A stretch of 64,000 nt of DNA from positions 3,204,833-3,268,832 of the forward strand of contig CAJNOP010000003.1 of NCBI GenBank assembly GCA_905250075.1, given 5' to 3'. Position 1 is the stretch's first letter, and each line of letters begins with the position of its first letter. This DNA is from Rotaria sp. Silwood1. Taxonomy: Eukaryota; Rotifera; Eurotatoria; Philodinida; Philodinidae. The position numbers were made by a program, and so were the translations under genes. The notes under the pieces were generated by a model. The model was given only the letters and a program-made list of their open reading frames with translations. It did no database searches and had not been told where the DNA came from. Positions 1 to 12,300 of the stretch are shown in pieces.

Positions 1-2001
1 ATAACAATTGGTCAAATTCAAATGCGTCTACAACGTACATCAAATCGTGTTTTAAGTAAAGCATCTATATCACGTATATTAACAAATAGTATACGTTTGG
101 GTAAACGTGCTAAACGTTCAGTTGATGGTGAAGCTGATGAACATGATGAAATAAATAATAATAATATAATGATGGATGGACATGATGAGTTTATGCACTT
201 CTCATCAGATGAAGGCGTACCTGATGCTGTTTATATTGATGATGATGAAGATGATGATGATGATGATGATGACAATAATAATAATAATAATGGAGTTATA
301 GAAAATAATTCATCAATACAAAATCTTGATGATTTTCAACGTTTTATGTTACGTAAAACAAGTGTGAATGGAGATGAATCAAATGGTAATGAAGAAATAT
401 TATGTCATACGAAAGGTATTTACTAAAATCTATTCGAAACAAAAAAAAAACAATAATCTTTTTTTTTTTTGTAAGAACAATTTGATGAAAACGATCATCC
501 TACATATCAAATGTATCCTAGTGAAGATGAAGATGAAGTAAAAGAAATTTTTTCATAACAAAATAAAAAAAACAATGCAACAATTTTTCTTCTAGTTATC
601 AGAAATCGATGAAAACGAAACAAAATCTTCAGTTGATCTTCCATCACACATTCCTTCAATACAACCTACAGGTGATGGTAAAGAAGAAAAAAAGATTCTA
701 AATATCATTTTTTGAATAATTTCTTTTTAGAAGAAATTCCTCCAATTTCAAATAAAAACGAGAATTGGACTCCCGTCAAATCTGAACCTGTTTGTGTATT
801 TGTAAATCGAACATGTGATTCGTCTGATAGTGAACATCAAGCTAATATTGTTGAAGAAACACCTAAATCGTAAGTGTCTTTTTATTTTTATTTTTTGTCT
901 CTATTATTTTTTATTTGTATTGTGATCATCTAGTCATCTCAATACTCAATCAACAGCAAATCGTCGTATCAAAATGTGTCCAATATGTGGTGAACAAAAT
1001 TTTTCTCGACTTTCTCATCATCTTACTGTTTCACATAATCTTAATCGTGAAGAAAGTTTAACATTACTTGCATATGCAGATCGAAATATTAATACTAATA
1101 ATAATTCATCAATAGCAACTGTAAGTTGTAGTTCACCAATAAATTCTTCAACAAATCATCTTGATAAAAGTCCACAACAAACTCCAATTACTATTAATAC
1201 AAATAATCAGCAAATACCATCATCTGTTGCTTCACCACCAATCAATGATTCTGATATTAATAATAATAATAATAATAATATTCATTCAACAATAACAACA
1301 AGTTCATCACCTATTGACCAACAATCAACAAATGTTATACATATGGATGGTAAAAAACGTTTACTATGTCCACGTTGTCATACATGGGTTTTAAATTTAA
1401 CAGATCATTTAATAAAAAAACATCATTTAGTATCAAAACAAGAACGTTTACCATTTTTACGTTTAGCACGCAGTCGTCATGTAATGTCAAATATAGAAAA
1501 ATCATCAACAAATTCATTTTTTATTAGTCCCGATGATCAACAAACAGTTGCAGCTGCGAATAAAAAATATCAAAATATAATAAAAAAATATCGTAAACAA
1601 AATTTACATCCTATACCAGTACCATCATCATCATCATCATCAACAACAACAATAATACAAAATCATGAAACATCATCAACAAATTTTAATCAAAATTTGT
1701 TAACAATAAATAATAATAATACACCAAAACAAATTTTAACATCAAGAAATCCACATTTCAATAAAGATGTAAAGTTTTTAAATCTAAATTAATCAATTTA
1801 TTATGTTTTCTTTTGTTTTCACAGGTAAATATACATCAAAAATTTGAACAACGTTTATCTGTATTTCGTCAACAATTTGCTGTTACCGTTGCAATGCAAA
1901 ATTCTTTAATGCAACAAATGGAATTATTACAAAGAAGTTTTGTTTCAATTGAAGATGAATGGAATGATATGAAAAAAGAAATTGTTGAATCTATTTCATA
2001 A
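1..2001 (+). CDS. Unrecognised protein with two C2H2-like fingers (5' end outside window)
   Basis: Six exons can be joined in one frame (1-415, 476-537, 596-671, 731-869, 934-1768, 1825-2001), giving 567 residues to the stop. The frame is open to base 1, so the true start may lie upstream; the first Met is at 22. The N-terminal third is basic, then very acidic with Asp and Asn runs. Around residues 246-267 and 376-396 there are two C-x2-C...H...H modules (CPIC...HHLTVSH and CPRC...DHLIKKHH). Each is followed by a similar helical stretch (REESLTLLAYADR and KQERLPFLRLARS), so the module looks duplicated. Asn- and Ser-rich low-complexity sequence separates them, and the last exon is probably coiled coil. 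The fingers suggest zinc and perhaps nucleic-acid binding. I do not recognise the family and infer no function. Confidence 0.7.
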
Positions 2002-2935
2002 ACAAAAACAACTCAAAAAAAAAAAAAGAAATTTCTGTTAAGATCAGATATTAAGAAGCTGGTAAAACTAATGTTGTGCTAATAATAATTGTATATATAT
2101 GTGCAAACCAAACAAACAAACCATATCAATGAGCAGTAGCTTGTTTGAACATTCCTATTATTTGTAATAAAAGACAGTGTGTTTGTTTGCTTGATTAGAA
2201 CATTCCTTTTGTTGTTTTTTATTTGAGTGTATTATCTGTATCATCTTTTGCTATTCAAAAAAGTGTCCGGAATGCTTTTCTGTTTTTTTTCCTTTTAAAT
2301 ATTGACAAATAAAAAAAAAATTTTCAGTTGATTTCACTGTATTCGTATATGTTGTTTTGAATCCTATTGATATAAGAAAAAGAAAAGTTTTGTTCGATAC
2401 AATTCAAAAGTTTCTCAACATAGTTGAGATAATTGATCCTTAGGATCGCCTGAATACATTGTTGGCCAACCACTGATAGAAATTTAAGGAACTGGGTGTG
2501 TTTTATTGAATTTTCAAATTAAAGAAAACAATGGATTTCGCCGTCGGTCGAAATCTATAAAGGGCATTTTTTAATTAAGATACGTTTTAACAATAGATCT
2601 TTCAAATGTGGTAAGCAAAAATTAATTATAATGTGACATCTTCATTAACATATAGTTGGATATTGTAATGACAACTATGCATGTCCTCCATCTACTTTCT
2701 CAGTCTATATTAATAAGTTATTTTAAGAACTTTTAAGAATAGTGTTGTTGATTAAAACTATCCTCTTTCCATTTCTATCGTAGCTTTTGAAGAATATTCT
2801 ATTCGCTATTGCAAGAGAAAACACAAATCAACGTGTTCTGTTTTCGTGTGTTGCATTAATATCCCAGGTCAAACGACCCCAGTCGGATCTCGCCAGTTCG
2901 GAATAATTTTGATCGAATCCGGTCCTATATTTGTG

Positions 2936-3078
2936 GGATTCCCATCAGCCGGGTTCCGATCCGGATTTCATCGGAATTCGACGGAACATGATAAAATCTG
3001 ACCCGATCCGACCCGGATTTCATCGTGTTCCGTCGAATTCCGATGAAATCCGGACCGGAATCCGGCTGATGGGAATCC
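2936..3078. repeat. GC-rich palindrome, 57-bp arms
   Basis: Bases 2936-2992 and 3022-3078 are reverse complements with about three mismatches, separated by 29 bp. Both arms carry GATCCGG-type and CATCGGAATTCGACGGAAC motifs and are far more GC-rich than the surrounding DNA. Related CGGATCCGATCG words continue on both sides, from about 2880 to 3230, so the palindrome is the core of a larger repeat. It could be a MITE-like element or a satellite fragment; no target-site duplication was identified. Confidence 0.8.
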
Positions 3079-3110
3079 GACAAAAACCTTGTCGGATCCG
3101 ATCGGTTTTT

Positions 3111-3170
3111 TATGAAAGATGTCGGATTCCGATGAAAGATGTCGGATTCCGATGAAAGATGTCGGATTCC
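3111..3170. repeat. 20-bp tandem repeat, three units
   Basis: The unit GATGAAAGATGTCGGATTCC occurs three times head to tail; the first unit differs at its first base. It lies directly right of the GC-rich palindrome and shares its GATGAAATCC/CGGATTCC words, so it probably arose by local duplication within the same element. Confidence 0.85.
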
Positions 3171-3474
3171 GATGAAATCCGAAGCGGATCCGATCGTTTT
3201 CGATCGAATCTACAGGTCGGATTGAATCTCCTGGGTAAATCGCAACAGTAGAAAATTTGTGTTTCTTAAAAATTTTCTCTTTTTAAAGACCTGAAGTTTT
3301 ATTTATGTATGACATTCCGAATACTCATCGTATCCTACCACTTTCTGCATTCGTTATAGGTGTGTTGAACTTATCGTATTTGATTAAAATTTATGTATTC
3401 GAAATCTCACGTAGCACATTTGTCTGAAACTTCCACAACAAATTATTCTCGTTAAAGCCTATCTTTTGGCAAAG

Positions 3475-3660
3475 TTTCAAGTCGAAATTCGAAACTCAGT
3501 GTTCCAGAGAGAGATCGCAGCATTTTGCTAAAAACAAAATATCTCAATAATGATAAGCTACTAGCTCGAATTCTTTTCAGAGTATTCATAGCTCATTAGA
3601 ACCTAAATGATGCACATAGTTTCGATTCAAGAGAAGTTTGACACGTAGAAACGTTCCTTC
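3475..3660. repeat. Dispersed repeat, copy A
   Basis: Bases 3475-3500 are an exact 26-nt reverse complement of 14225-14250. The adjoining 3565-3660 segment instead matches 14425-14522 in the same orientation (shared words: CTCATTAGAA, ATGCACATAGTT, TTTGACA.GTAGA). One segment is therefore inverted relative to the other between the two copies. No coding potential is visible. It is likely a decayed non-autonomous element. Confidence 0.65.
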
Positions 3661-3979
3661 GTCAAGTGATTTATTGATGAAAAGAAAATTTGATGTTGCT
3701 AAAGTTCACTTTTGATCTTTCAATGATCGAATTATGAATAATTTAAATGTTCTTATCTTTTCTAATTTGTAATTCTTTTTTTGGACTGGGAACTTATGAT
3801 TAGAGCCATCTGAAGAAGATGGCGTTAGAGTTCTGTAATCAAAAATAATAACCAATTACCAGCTGATTTTACACCAATCATTGTTGAGTAGCCTGACTCA
3901 ATAACAGAAATAGCGTCGTCATTCAGTTTGTTTCCTATCGTATAGCTTAAATTCAAGAAAATTCGTGAATATAAATGAT

Positions 3980-6221
3980 ATGATTGAAGTAATTGCAGAG
4001 ATCTTGCGAGGTCCCGTATTTCTCGCAGGTGAAACTCTTCATTGTCGAATAACATTAACAAATAAATCATCTAATGAAAATGATGCAACAAATCAACAGT
4101 AGATAAAGAAAAAAAATGAGAAAGTATTTTTGATTTTAGTATTTATTTCTATTTTGTAGAGGAACTCCAGAAAAAATTTCTTGGGCAAGTGTTCAACTAC
4201 ATTGTCAACGTTATATAAACGAACAAAAAGTTAATTTACAACCACAACAACAACTATCGAATGCAAAGTCGAATGATTCACTAGCAACCAATGTAGATAT
4301 TGTTCCATTAGATTCTACTGCTTTGATTGCTACAAAAGGTGAAACTGGTCAAACAGTATATACATCTAAACCATGTGTATTGTTTTGCGATTTGATATTA
4401 CAACCTGGAGAAACTCGAATATGTCGGAATTTTTTTTTAAATTAAATATATGATTTATTATTTTTAATATATTTTAGTTTCTTATAGTGAAACTATTTCT
4501 ACTCATGTACCTCCTACATTTCGAGGAAATTATGTTAAATATTCATATAAACTTACAATCGGTACACAACGTGTGAATCATCCAACAGCACTCATTCGAG
4601 TACCCTTTCGTGTATTAGTTTTACCAGGTACAGACCGACTTTAATGAATAAAAAAGAATGTATTTTTAGAAAGAATATTCTAGAAGATATAATATTTCTA
4701 TAAATCTATTTACAGCTATATTCTAACATATTTTTCTTTTACAGATTTAGATAAATTTATTCGACAAGATAAAGCTGCAATAGCTTCATCTCAAACTGGT
4801 ATTACAGTTGACAATCCATTTGTTTCTCCTCATCGTACAGAAATCGATTCTTTAACAACAGCTTTAGATGCTCTTCAAATTTTAACATCTCGAACCTATC
4901 AAAGTATTGGAATTGAACATTAAAAAAAATATTTTTCACTATTTCTCATTATAATAGATATTTATAATATAACTAATAGTCGTGGTCGTGTTTGTCGTTT
5001 TACATTATTTAAAAATAATTTTAAATTAGGTGAAGATATATTAGGTATAATTGATTTTGATCATACAGATGCAACATGTTTACAATATACTGTTACGTTA
5101 CAAAGTGAAGAAGTATTAAATTCACAATATCGTCGAAAATCCAGTCAATTACCTAATATAACATCATTTACAAAACAATCAGAATTTTGTTTATCAACAT
5201 TTCAAACATATTTATCTCTGTCTATTCCATTATCTTGTACACCATCATTTTCAGTAGATCTTGGTAAAAAAAAAGTAACAAGTGATCGAAAATTAATTAG
5301 ACAAAATGTTCATTCATTTTTCAGCGTTTTTAGATAAGTCTGCAGAAATTTGAAAACGTTCGGTTAGTGTTCTTGAGAAACATGGATTCAATATTTTTGC
5401 AGGACTTCTGATTTAGGAGTAGTGGATTGATCTTTGAGAGTCACACAAGTTAAATTTAGATAGAAAAAATTGATGTATTTAGCTGCAATCATCTCCTTTA
5501 TTACATACTATAGATTACCGATTTTTTTGTGCTTGGATTATTAAAGTTGAAATTATTCTTTAGAAAGTGGTATAAGAATTAAGAGTTTTAGGAATGGTCG
5601 AGCTTGTTTTTTTTTTTTATAGAAATCGAGAAAATTGACAAGGTACTCCTTACCAAAACATTCGCTATTACCAAACGAATTACAACAAGATAATTATTAG
5701 TATACCATTTTATATAGAAATGTTTGTGCTTTGATTAGCTTTCTTTGAAATAATTTTTGCTTCTACTTTGAGTAACGTTTGGTACATTAAAGTTCGTCTG
5801 AACCTCTAAAAGGTCACTTCAGAACGCCTAAAAACATTGTGAATCACTATTCGGAAAAATACACTTACCTAATGTTTTCAAATTTCTTTACGTTTCTTAA
5901 AAATGTTGCAAAAAAAATGAATGAACAGTATTATCTGATGACTATTCGATCGTTCGTTATTAACTTCACATTGATCTTGTATATTGTATTTATTTAGTTT
6001 CATTACGATGGAAATTACATTTTGAATTTGTCATATCGAAAAGTCCACGTAGTTTATTACCAACAAATAATGATCCATCAACAAGTACAATATGGTTACC
6101 ATCAAATTCAATCGATGTTGAAAGCATGACTTGGGATTTAGGAATAAAAATTTTACCAACAAATCCATGTTTTGCCAATAATGTTGCAAAAGTTTCTTGT
6201 ACAACAATTGCTACTATTTAG
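3980..6221 (+). CDS. RGP1: RGP1, RAB6A-GEF complex partner protein 2
   Basis: Rgp1 and Ric1 form the Golgi complex that activates the GTPase Rab6, needed for endosome-to-Golgi retrieval. Six exons (3980-4098, 4160-4422, 4478-4627, 4745-4903, 4958-5263, 5998-6221) encode 406 residues, close to the animal family size. Family landmarks are in order: an N-terminus beginning [20 protein letters not shown], then ILFCDL-like [37 protein letters not shown], the LYNIS-like [11 protein letters not shown], and the C-terminal [11 protein letters not shown]. The start is supported by this conserved first block. The last intron is 734 bp; the others are 54-117 bp. UBE3C begins 95 bp downstream on the same strand, so the two may be co-transcribed. 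Recognition is from remembered family sequence, but the match runs the full length. Confidence 0.93.
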
Positions 6222-6249
6222 TTTTTATTTATTTTGGGGATATATTTAG

Positions 6250-6316
6250 AATAAATGATAAAATAATTTTTAAAACAAAGCACAAGATTAGATATTTCAC
6301 TCGTTTTTCTTTTCAG
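6250..6316 (+). promoter_or_regulatory. Poly(A) signal followed by a 3' splice acceptor between RGP1 and UBE3C
   Basis: AATAAA at 6250-6255 lies 29 nt after the RGP1 stop. A pyrimidine tract ending CAG runs up to 6316, with the UBE3C ATG immediately after. In animals with spliced-leader trans-splicing, this arrangement processes two genes from one transcript. It could equally be a 5' UTR intron acceptor with its donor hidden upstream. Confidence 0.5.
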
Positions 6317-9300
6317 ATGCATTCTTTTTTATTTGTTGGTAGTCATAAATCACAACCAACACAAGATTATAGTCGAACATCGAATGTTGTATGTTGAAAA
6401 TATTATTAAACATAATGAAAGGAATTTATTTTTGTTATTAATAGAATAGTAGAGATGACTTTATTAAACGTGCAGAACAAGATCGACAAAAACGCGAAGT
6501 AAAAATTATTATTTAGATCTTTGTTTTTGGATTGTATTGGTCGTTTTATGCTTTACTTTTAGCTTAATCGAAAACAATTATACGCAGCAATTAAAATTCA
6601 AACTTTTTTTCGAAGAATATTAGCACAAAAGCGATTGGTAAGTATCAATAAAAAGTTGAATAACTTAAATTATCGATAATTCTATAAATCGTTTTTCTCT
6701 GTAATGTTTGACACAATAGTTTATGACACATATGAGTTTGTTAAACTATGAATTAGTAGTATTTTGAATTACTTTTTAAAGCTCATTTTTCGGAAGTGAC
6801 ACGCAAGAAAACGAATACTTAACCGCATTGTGATCGAAGGTTAAATACTGAATGAAACTTGAAGTATGAATTGTAATACGAAGACGTTTCGCATTTTGAT
6901 TATTGAGAAGATAATAATGTTAAGAAAAAAAACAAAAAATTGTTTGTACAATTGAGTGTGTTATACCAATCTATTAGTTGATCGAGAAGAAAAAAAAATT
7001 GAAAAGTAGACTCGACCAAGATTCTATTAATTTATATCAACATGTTTCTGAAGAAAGTTAGCAATTGGTCTTTTAATTACTTATGCGATTCATTATCTAT
7101 TATGAACTGTTCCTATAGATATAATCCACAACAGCACAAAAAAAGACTAAAAAATTTGTCTTTTTTTTTCGACTCATTTGAAGATGAGCGAAACTGTTCC
7201 TACCGTATCTTATAATTCTTGAAGTTTCATTCTTGCATTCGATCAAACATTTTTTTTATATTAGAACATCGTTACCATAAAAAATAAACGTAACAATAAA
7301 AGCTCGCATCACTATAGAATAATGCTATGCTTCGTACCACATTAACATCAGAATGATAGTTGTTAGATGTTATTATTTAGTTCACTTGTCATTTTATTTG
7401 TCAATTCAAAAACTCTATATTACTATTCGACTTCTTTTTTAGCAATGAACGTTGAAGAGAAGGTAATATAAGCAACATTATTGTTTACAGTATAAATCAG
7501 AATTCATTTTGATTCATCCAGACTCTGATGATTAGTTTGTCTCTATCATTTTTTATTTACTGAACACTTCATTTAAGCCTATTAAGTTAAATGAATACAT
7601 AATTTGCTATTTATTTAAATCTCTCATCATAATAGAAGAGTCGGGTTCTTGTAATGTGACCAATCTGTTTTGATAGTTTCTAGTAGGAATGGCTTTTTCT
7701 GACAAGAAATGCGATTTTGTAGATGTAATAAGCGATTTTTTTTAGTGTTTTAGGAGCCCAAATATAATGTTTACTATAGTCTTTGAAAATTTTCAGCTGA
7801 ACATCCTGAAAACCAGAGCATGTTTTAATAGAAATATCCTAGTTAAAGTTCCAATTTTTCGAGAAATCACTTAATTAACTCGGATCTTCTATGAAGTTCG
7901 ATGGACCGTTCCTTCATAAGAGACTTCTATACTGGGGAGAGATTTAGGCTTTTGCCAAACTCTTCGCTTATTTAAAATAAATTCCAATCTCTTAGCGTCT
8001 TCTAATTACTTGTCTTTTACTAATGAACATTTATTTTTAAGACAAAATTATCTCGTGAACGTATATCCAAATTGCTCATTCAATTTCAATCAACACCATT
8101 CGATGCAGAAAATCTTGTACATCTAGCAAATTTAATCGAATTTGGTTTCAAACCAAATGTTGATGCTCAACTTATGGTAAATAAATAAATAAATAAATAA
8201 ATAGATAAAATTGTTGTTTCTTTTCTCGTTTAAAAAAGATATCATTAATTGAATCCTGTTGGAAACATCGTCAAGCAATTATTGAAAAACTTTCAAATGG
8301 TAATTCATCATTAAAAATTGCAATTGCTAAATTATTAAAATTTACAGTCAGGTAAACAATTTCAAAAATAAGTTTAGAAAAGAAAAAAAAAAAAGAGAGT
8401 TAACCTTTTTTCTTACTTAGATGTCTTTCTTATTTTGAATCTATTCGATTACCAACACGTTTTATTGAATGGTTTACTGATATAAAAAGTTATACAAATG
8501 AACAAGTTGTCTTTTCTCAAAATTTACAAACACTAACAAGTTATTTTTTAAGAAATATTATTCGAAATGGTAAAAAAAATTAATTGAAAAAATAAAAAAG
8601 AAATTAATAAAAATAAAATTTTTTATAGGTTATTACACACAAATGTGTTCTGTTATTCAATCAAAAGTCCCAGCAAATGTTAGTAAAATAAGTCGTATAC
8701 CAGCTATTGAACCAATTGTTGATTTACTTGCTCGACCTATTGAATATCAATTAACTGATTCAACTATTAGGTAAAATAAAGCAATGTTTTAATAATGCAT
8801 TATTTATTTTTTATTTTTTTTTGTAGAGATGAAGCATTAAATGCTCTTCAGAATGAATTATTTTCTCGTTCGGATCTTGTTGCATTACCATTAATCATAA
8901 CTCCAACGCTTGTTCATCGTCCTAATTTTCCTGCTATACGTTATATTGAATTAATTGATTTTAATCCAACATTTCAAATTGATTCTGTAGCATATAAAAA
9001 TTGGAAATTATATCAATTACATGCACTGCTGCTGACGGTTGATAGTCGAATTGATGAATTACCAATATCGTTAACAAAAACAATTGTTACAGTTATTCGA
9101 TATTTTAGTAATGTTTTAATTACAAGAAAAAATTCGAGTAAATTATCAACTCATTATAATGATGATGACGATCAAGATACTGATGAACAAATGGATGTCG
9201 ATAGTGAAGGAAGAGTATGTTTAATAATGAATTTAGTTTTAAAAACCATGCCCTAACTATAAAAAAAAACAATCATTGATTATAAAATATAGTTTTTGTC

Positions 9301-12300
9301 GATCATCTTTCTTTTCTTATAATGCATGGTGTAAAAGTTCTGCATTCATTTTATTATGAGAATAACTGGTCATAGAGGCTCGATAGTTTTTCTGTTAGAA
9401 TGGGAAAGTTTTTCATTCAAAATGCTTACTGAAGGTTGAAGCAGACGTTTGACTAGAAAAAAAACTTAGTAACTACGCACAAAATTAGTGATGAGAAATG
9501 CATTTGAGTAAATATGTCTTGTTTTTGGCCTCTGAAATTTTCAGATGTTATGTGTGAGTGCAAACAACGTGATGCGAGCGTTTCAATGATAGTAAAATAT
9601 TCAAATTATAAAACTACAAGTTTAATAAAAATATAGTTTTATGAAAAAATTGATTGTTCTTTCATATGCTAAATAAAGTTTTTCTCATAATGTGAGGACT
9701 CAATAAACTTTGATTAGATATTAAAAAAAATAAGGAGTTTTAGTTACTTCAATTACTAGAATTTTACAAAAATGTCGACTTTAATCATTCAAGTACCATG
9801 ACTCCGTTAAGAAAAAAATTCCGTTGTAATTTCATATTTAAGACACTTATTATGGGCTATTGATATTTTTATCGAAACTAGTCTGACATCTTGAAAAGTC
9901 AATTTCATCCATACAGAACTGTGTTTTAGTAGAATCCGTTAAAAATAATGTATTGGTAGTCTTTCAGAGACTTATCAAAGGCACTCTCTGATTGACCTTA
10001 CCAAAGTTACGATCTTCACATGGATGTTATGAATTGAAGTGTCTTCTCTATCATACCGAAAACTGTCTCTCAATATCATTTTGCTTTCACAAATGGTTCA
10101 AAAATTAAGAAACTTGAAAAAACTATACATTATTATGCACTATAGTACTCAGAGGATTAAACTCAATCGCTTACGTAAAAATTTTAATTGTATTTCTTTA
10201 GAATACCCTATTTATAGTGCTACAAAATCTGATACAAGTTGAAAAAAATATAAGGCTAGCTTTCATAGTAAATGGAATCTTTCTTTTGAATTCCAGAAAC
10301 ATGCGAAAAACTTTTCTGATCAAAGATGTTCTTCAAACCTTTGGTATGTATTTTGGATGAAATATTTTCACACAGCTTTGTAGTAGACACTTTACTCTTC
10401 CTCTAGCAAGAAAGTTGTTGTCACACAATTTTGAAAGCAAAGTGAATGCAGAACTTTTGCACCATTCGTTATCTTATATTCTTAAAAGAAAATTGATCAT
10501 TGATTATTAAAGCTTTTCATTTCCGTTAGAGTAATTAACAAAAGATTTGTTAATCATTGAACAAAATCAAACTTTATTTTTCTTTTTGTTTTTAAGGATG
10601 AACTTGATTATGAACTAATTGAAGATTGTTTAACAATATTAAATAAACGATCAATTACAAATTATTCTATACAATTAACAAATCAAATAAACTACATATC
10701 AACAGAAGATGATGAATATATTGCAAATTTAGCGGTGATTGCTCATAGTTTAATTCGTCAATATGAATCAATACTTCATTCAAAGTAAAATTTCAAACTT
10801 TGTAAGAAAAAGTATTTTCTATGAAAATTTATTATTTAGTTTTTTAATGAGTTTAAGTACTTCATCATTATTTCTTGCACATTTATGGTCAGTCTGTCGA
10901 ACACTTAAATATCAAACTGATTATCGGTATGTGATATTTAATCTTTAAATTTTTAAAAACTTACAAACTATTTTTTTTTGTCTAATTTTCTTTAGTGAAC
11001 ATGTTCTTCTTCTTTCACATATATCTTGTGCAAGTTCATCACTTAAAGATATTGATATTGATCGTATTGAACCATTACTTGTAACATTTTGTTCATTATA
11101 TAGCATGTCACTTGTACCATTACATGATGATGAATTTTTTCTTGGTCCACCCAATACAGCATTTCAAATTCGTGAAATATCAGATATGGTGCGAACATTA
11201 CGTGATGTATGTATGGGTATTGTTAGATTTATGTATCCAGATAAACAAATAACAATTCAACCAGTTAATACAAATGATGATAATGAATCTCATATGAAAG
11301 TAAATCGAGCACAGAAACAAGCAGAATTTGTTCGACAAAGAGCATCGAAATTTTCAATAATTTTTAAAGTAAAAGAGACTATTCTTTTGTTGTATGTGAT
11401 AGAGTATTGAAAATTATTTTTCTTTTTTAGATTATTGTACAGTTACTTCAACAACTTCGATCAAGAGATGTACGAAGACAATTTTGTCCAAGAGAATATT
11501 GGTTAACAAATCAATGTCCATTGCATTTGGATAAGGTAATTTGAAACAAAAAGAAATCGTAGATGTTTTAAAATTTAATAAGATTTGATTAATAGGCAAA
11601 GAACAATTTGTCTTTTTCCGTATAAAATTCATGGACATGATAAAAGTGTAAGATAAAGAAGTCTAATTATGACTTTTTCTAAACTTGTTCAAATCCAGAT
11701 AGTAATTTTAATAGTCAATGATGAATTTTATCTAAGGAATTCGATATCTACATTTCATAGATGAACTATGATTGCAAGATTTCTAGAAAACCGAGCACGC
11801 TAGTTTTCAGGTCTTAGGAAACTTTGTTGAAGCTACTTTTTAATAATGCCATTCTAAAGAGCATAAAATTCTAAACAACATGAGGAGTCATCGCATTTTC
11901 CATAACCTTCGCTTCAAAAAATACAATAAAAAAAAGAAATTTATTAAGAAATCAGCGTTATTGTCAAACTTTTTCCATTAGTTTATTTTCAAGAAACTAG
12001 TCATAAATTTGAATGTATTTAGATATATGTAGTTCCATTTGCTCGTGGTCTATCTGATCCATCAGTTTTACCATTGGATAATCATCAAACTCGTGATCAA
12101 AGTAAGATTACAATTTTCTATCTTAAAATGTTTCATATTTATATTTTAACAGCTGATGCATTTCCATTTTCTGTCAATGAACTTCGCGTATTAACTGTTT
12201 TAAAACAAATTCCATTTGTTATACCATTTGATAAACGAGTTCAAGTACATATAAATATATTTTTTTCTTCTCTTTATTTGAAAATAAAATAATAATCTTT

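Larger units (their letters stand above)
2002..3979. other. Intergenic region with repeats
   Basis: No coding sequence was found. It holds the 3' flank of the finger-protein gene, a GC-rich palindrome with a 20-bp tandem repeat (2936-3230), and a copy of a dispersed repeat also seen in a UBE3C intron (3475-3660). The open frame at 2931-3155 is only the repeat read through and is not a gene. Confidence 0.6.

Noticed and set aside
2931..3155. 74-residue open frame
   Set aside because: It reads through the GC-rich palindrome and tandem repeat; the peptide simply mirrors the DNA repeats.
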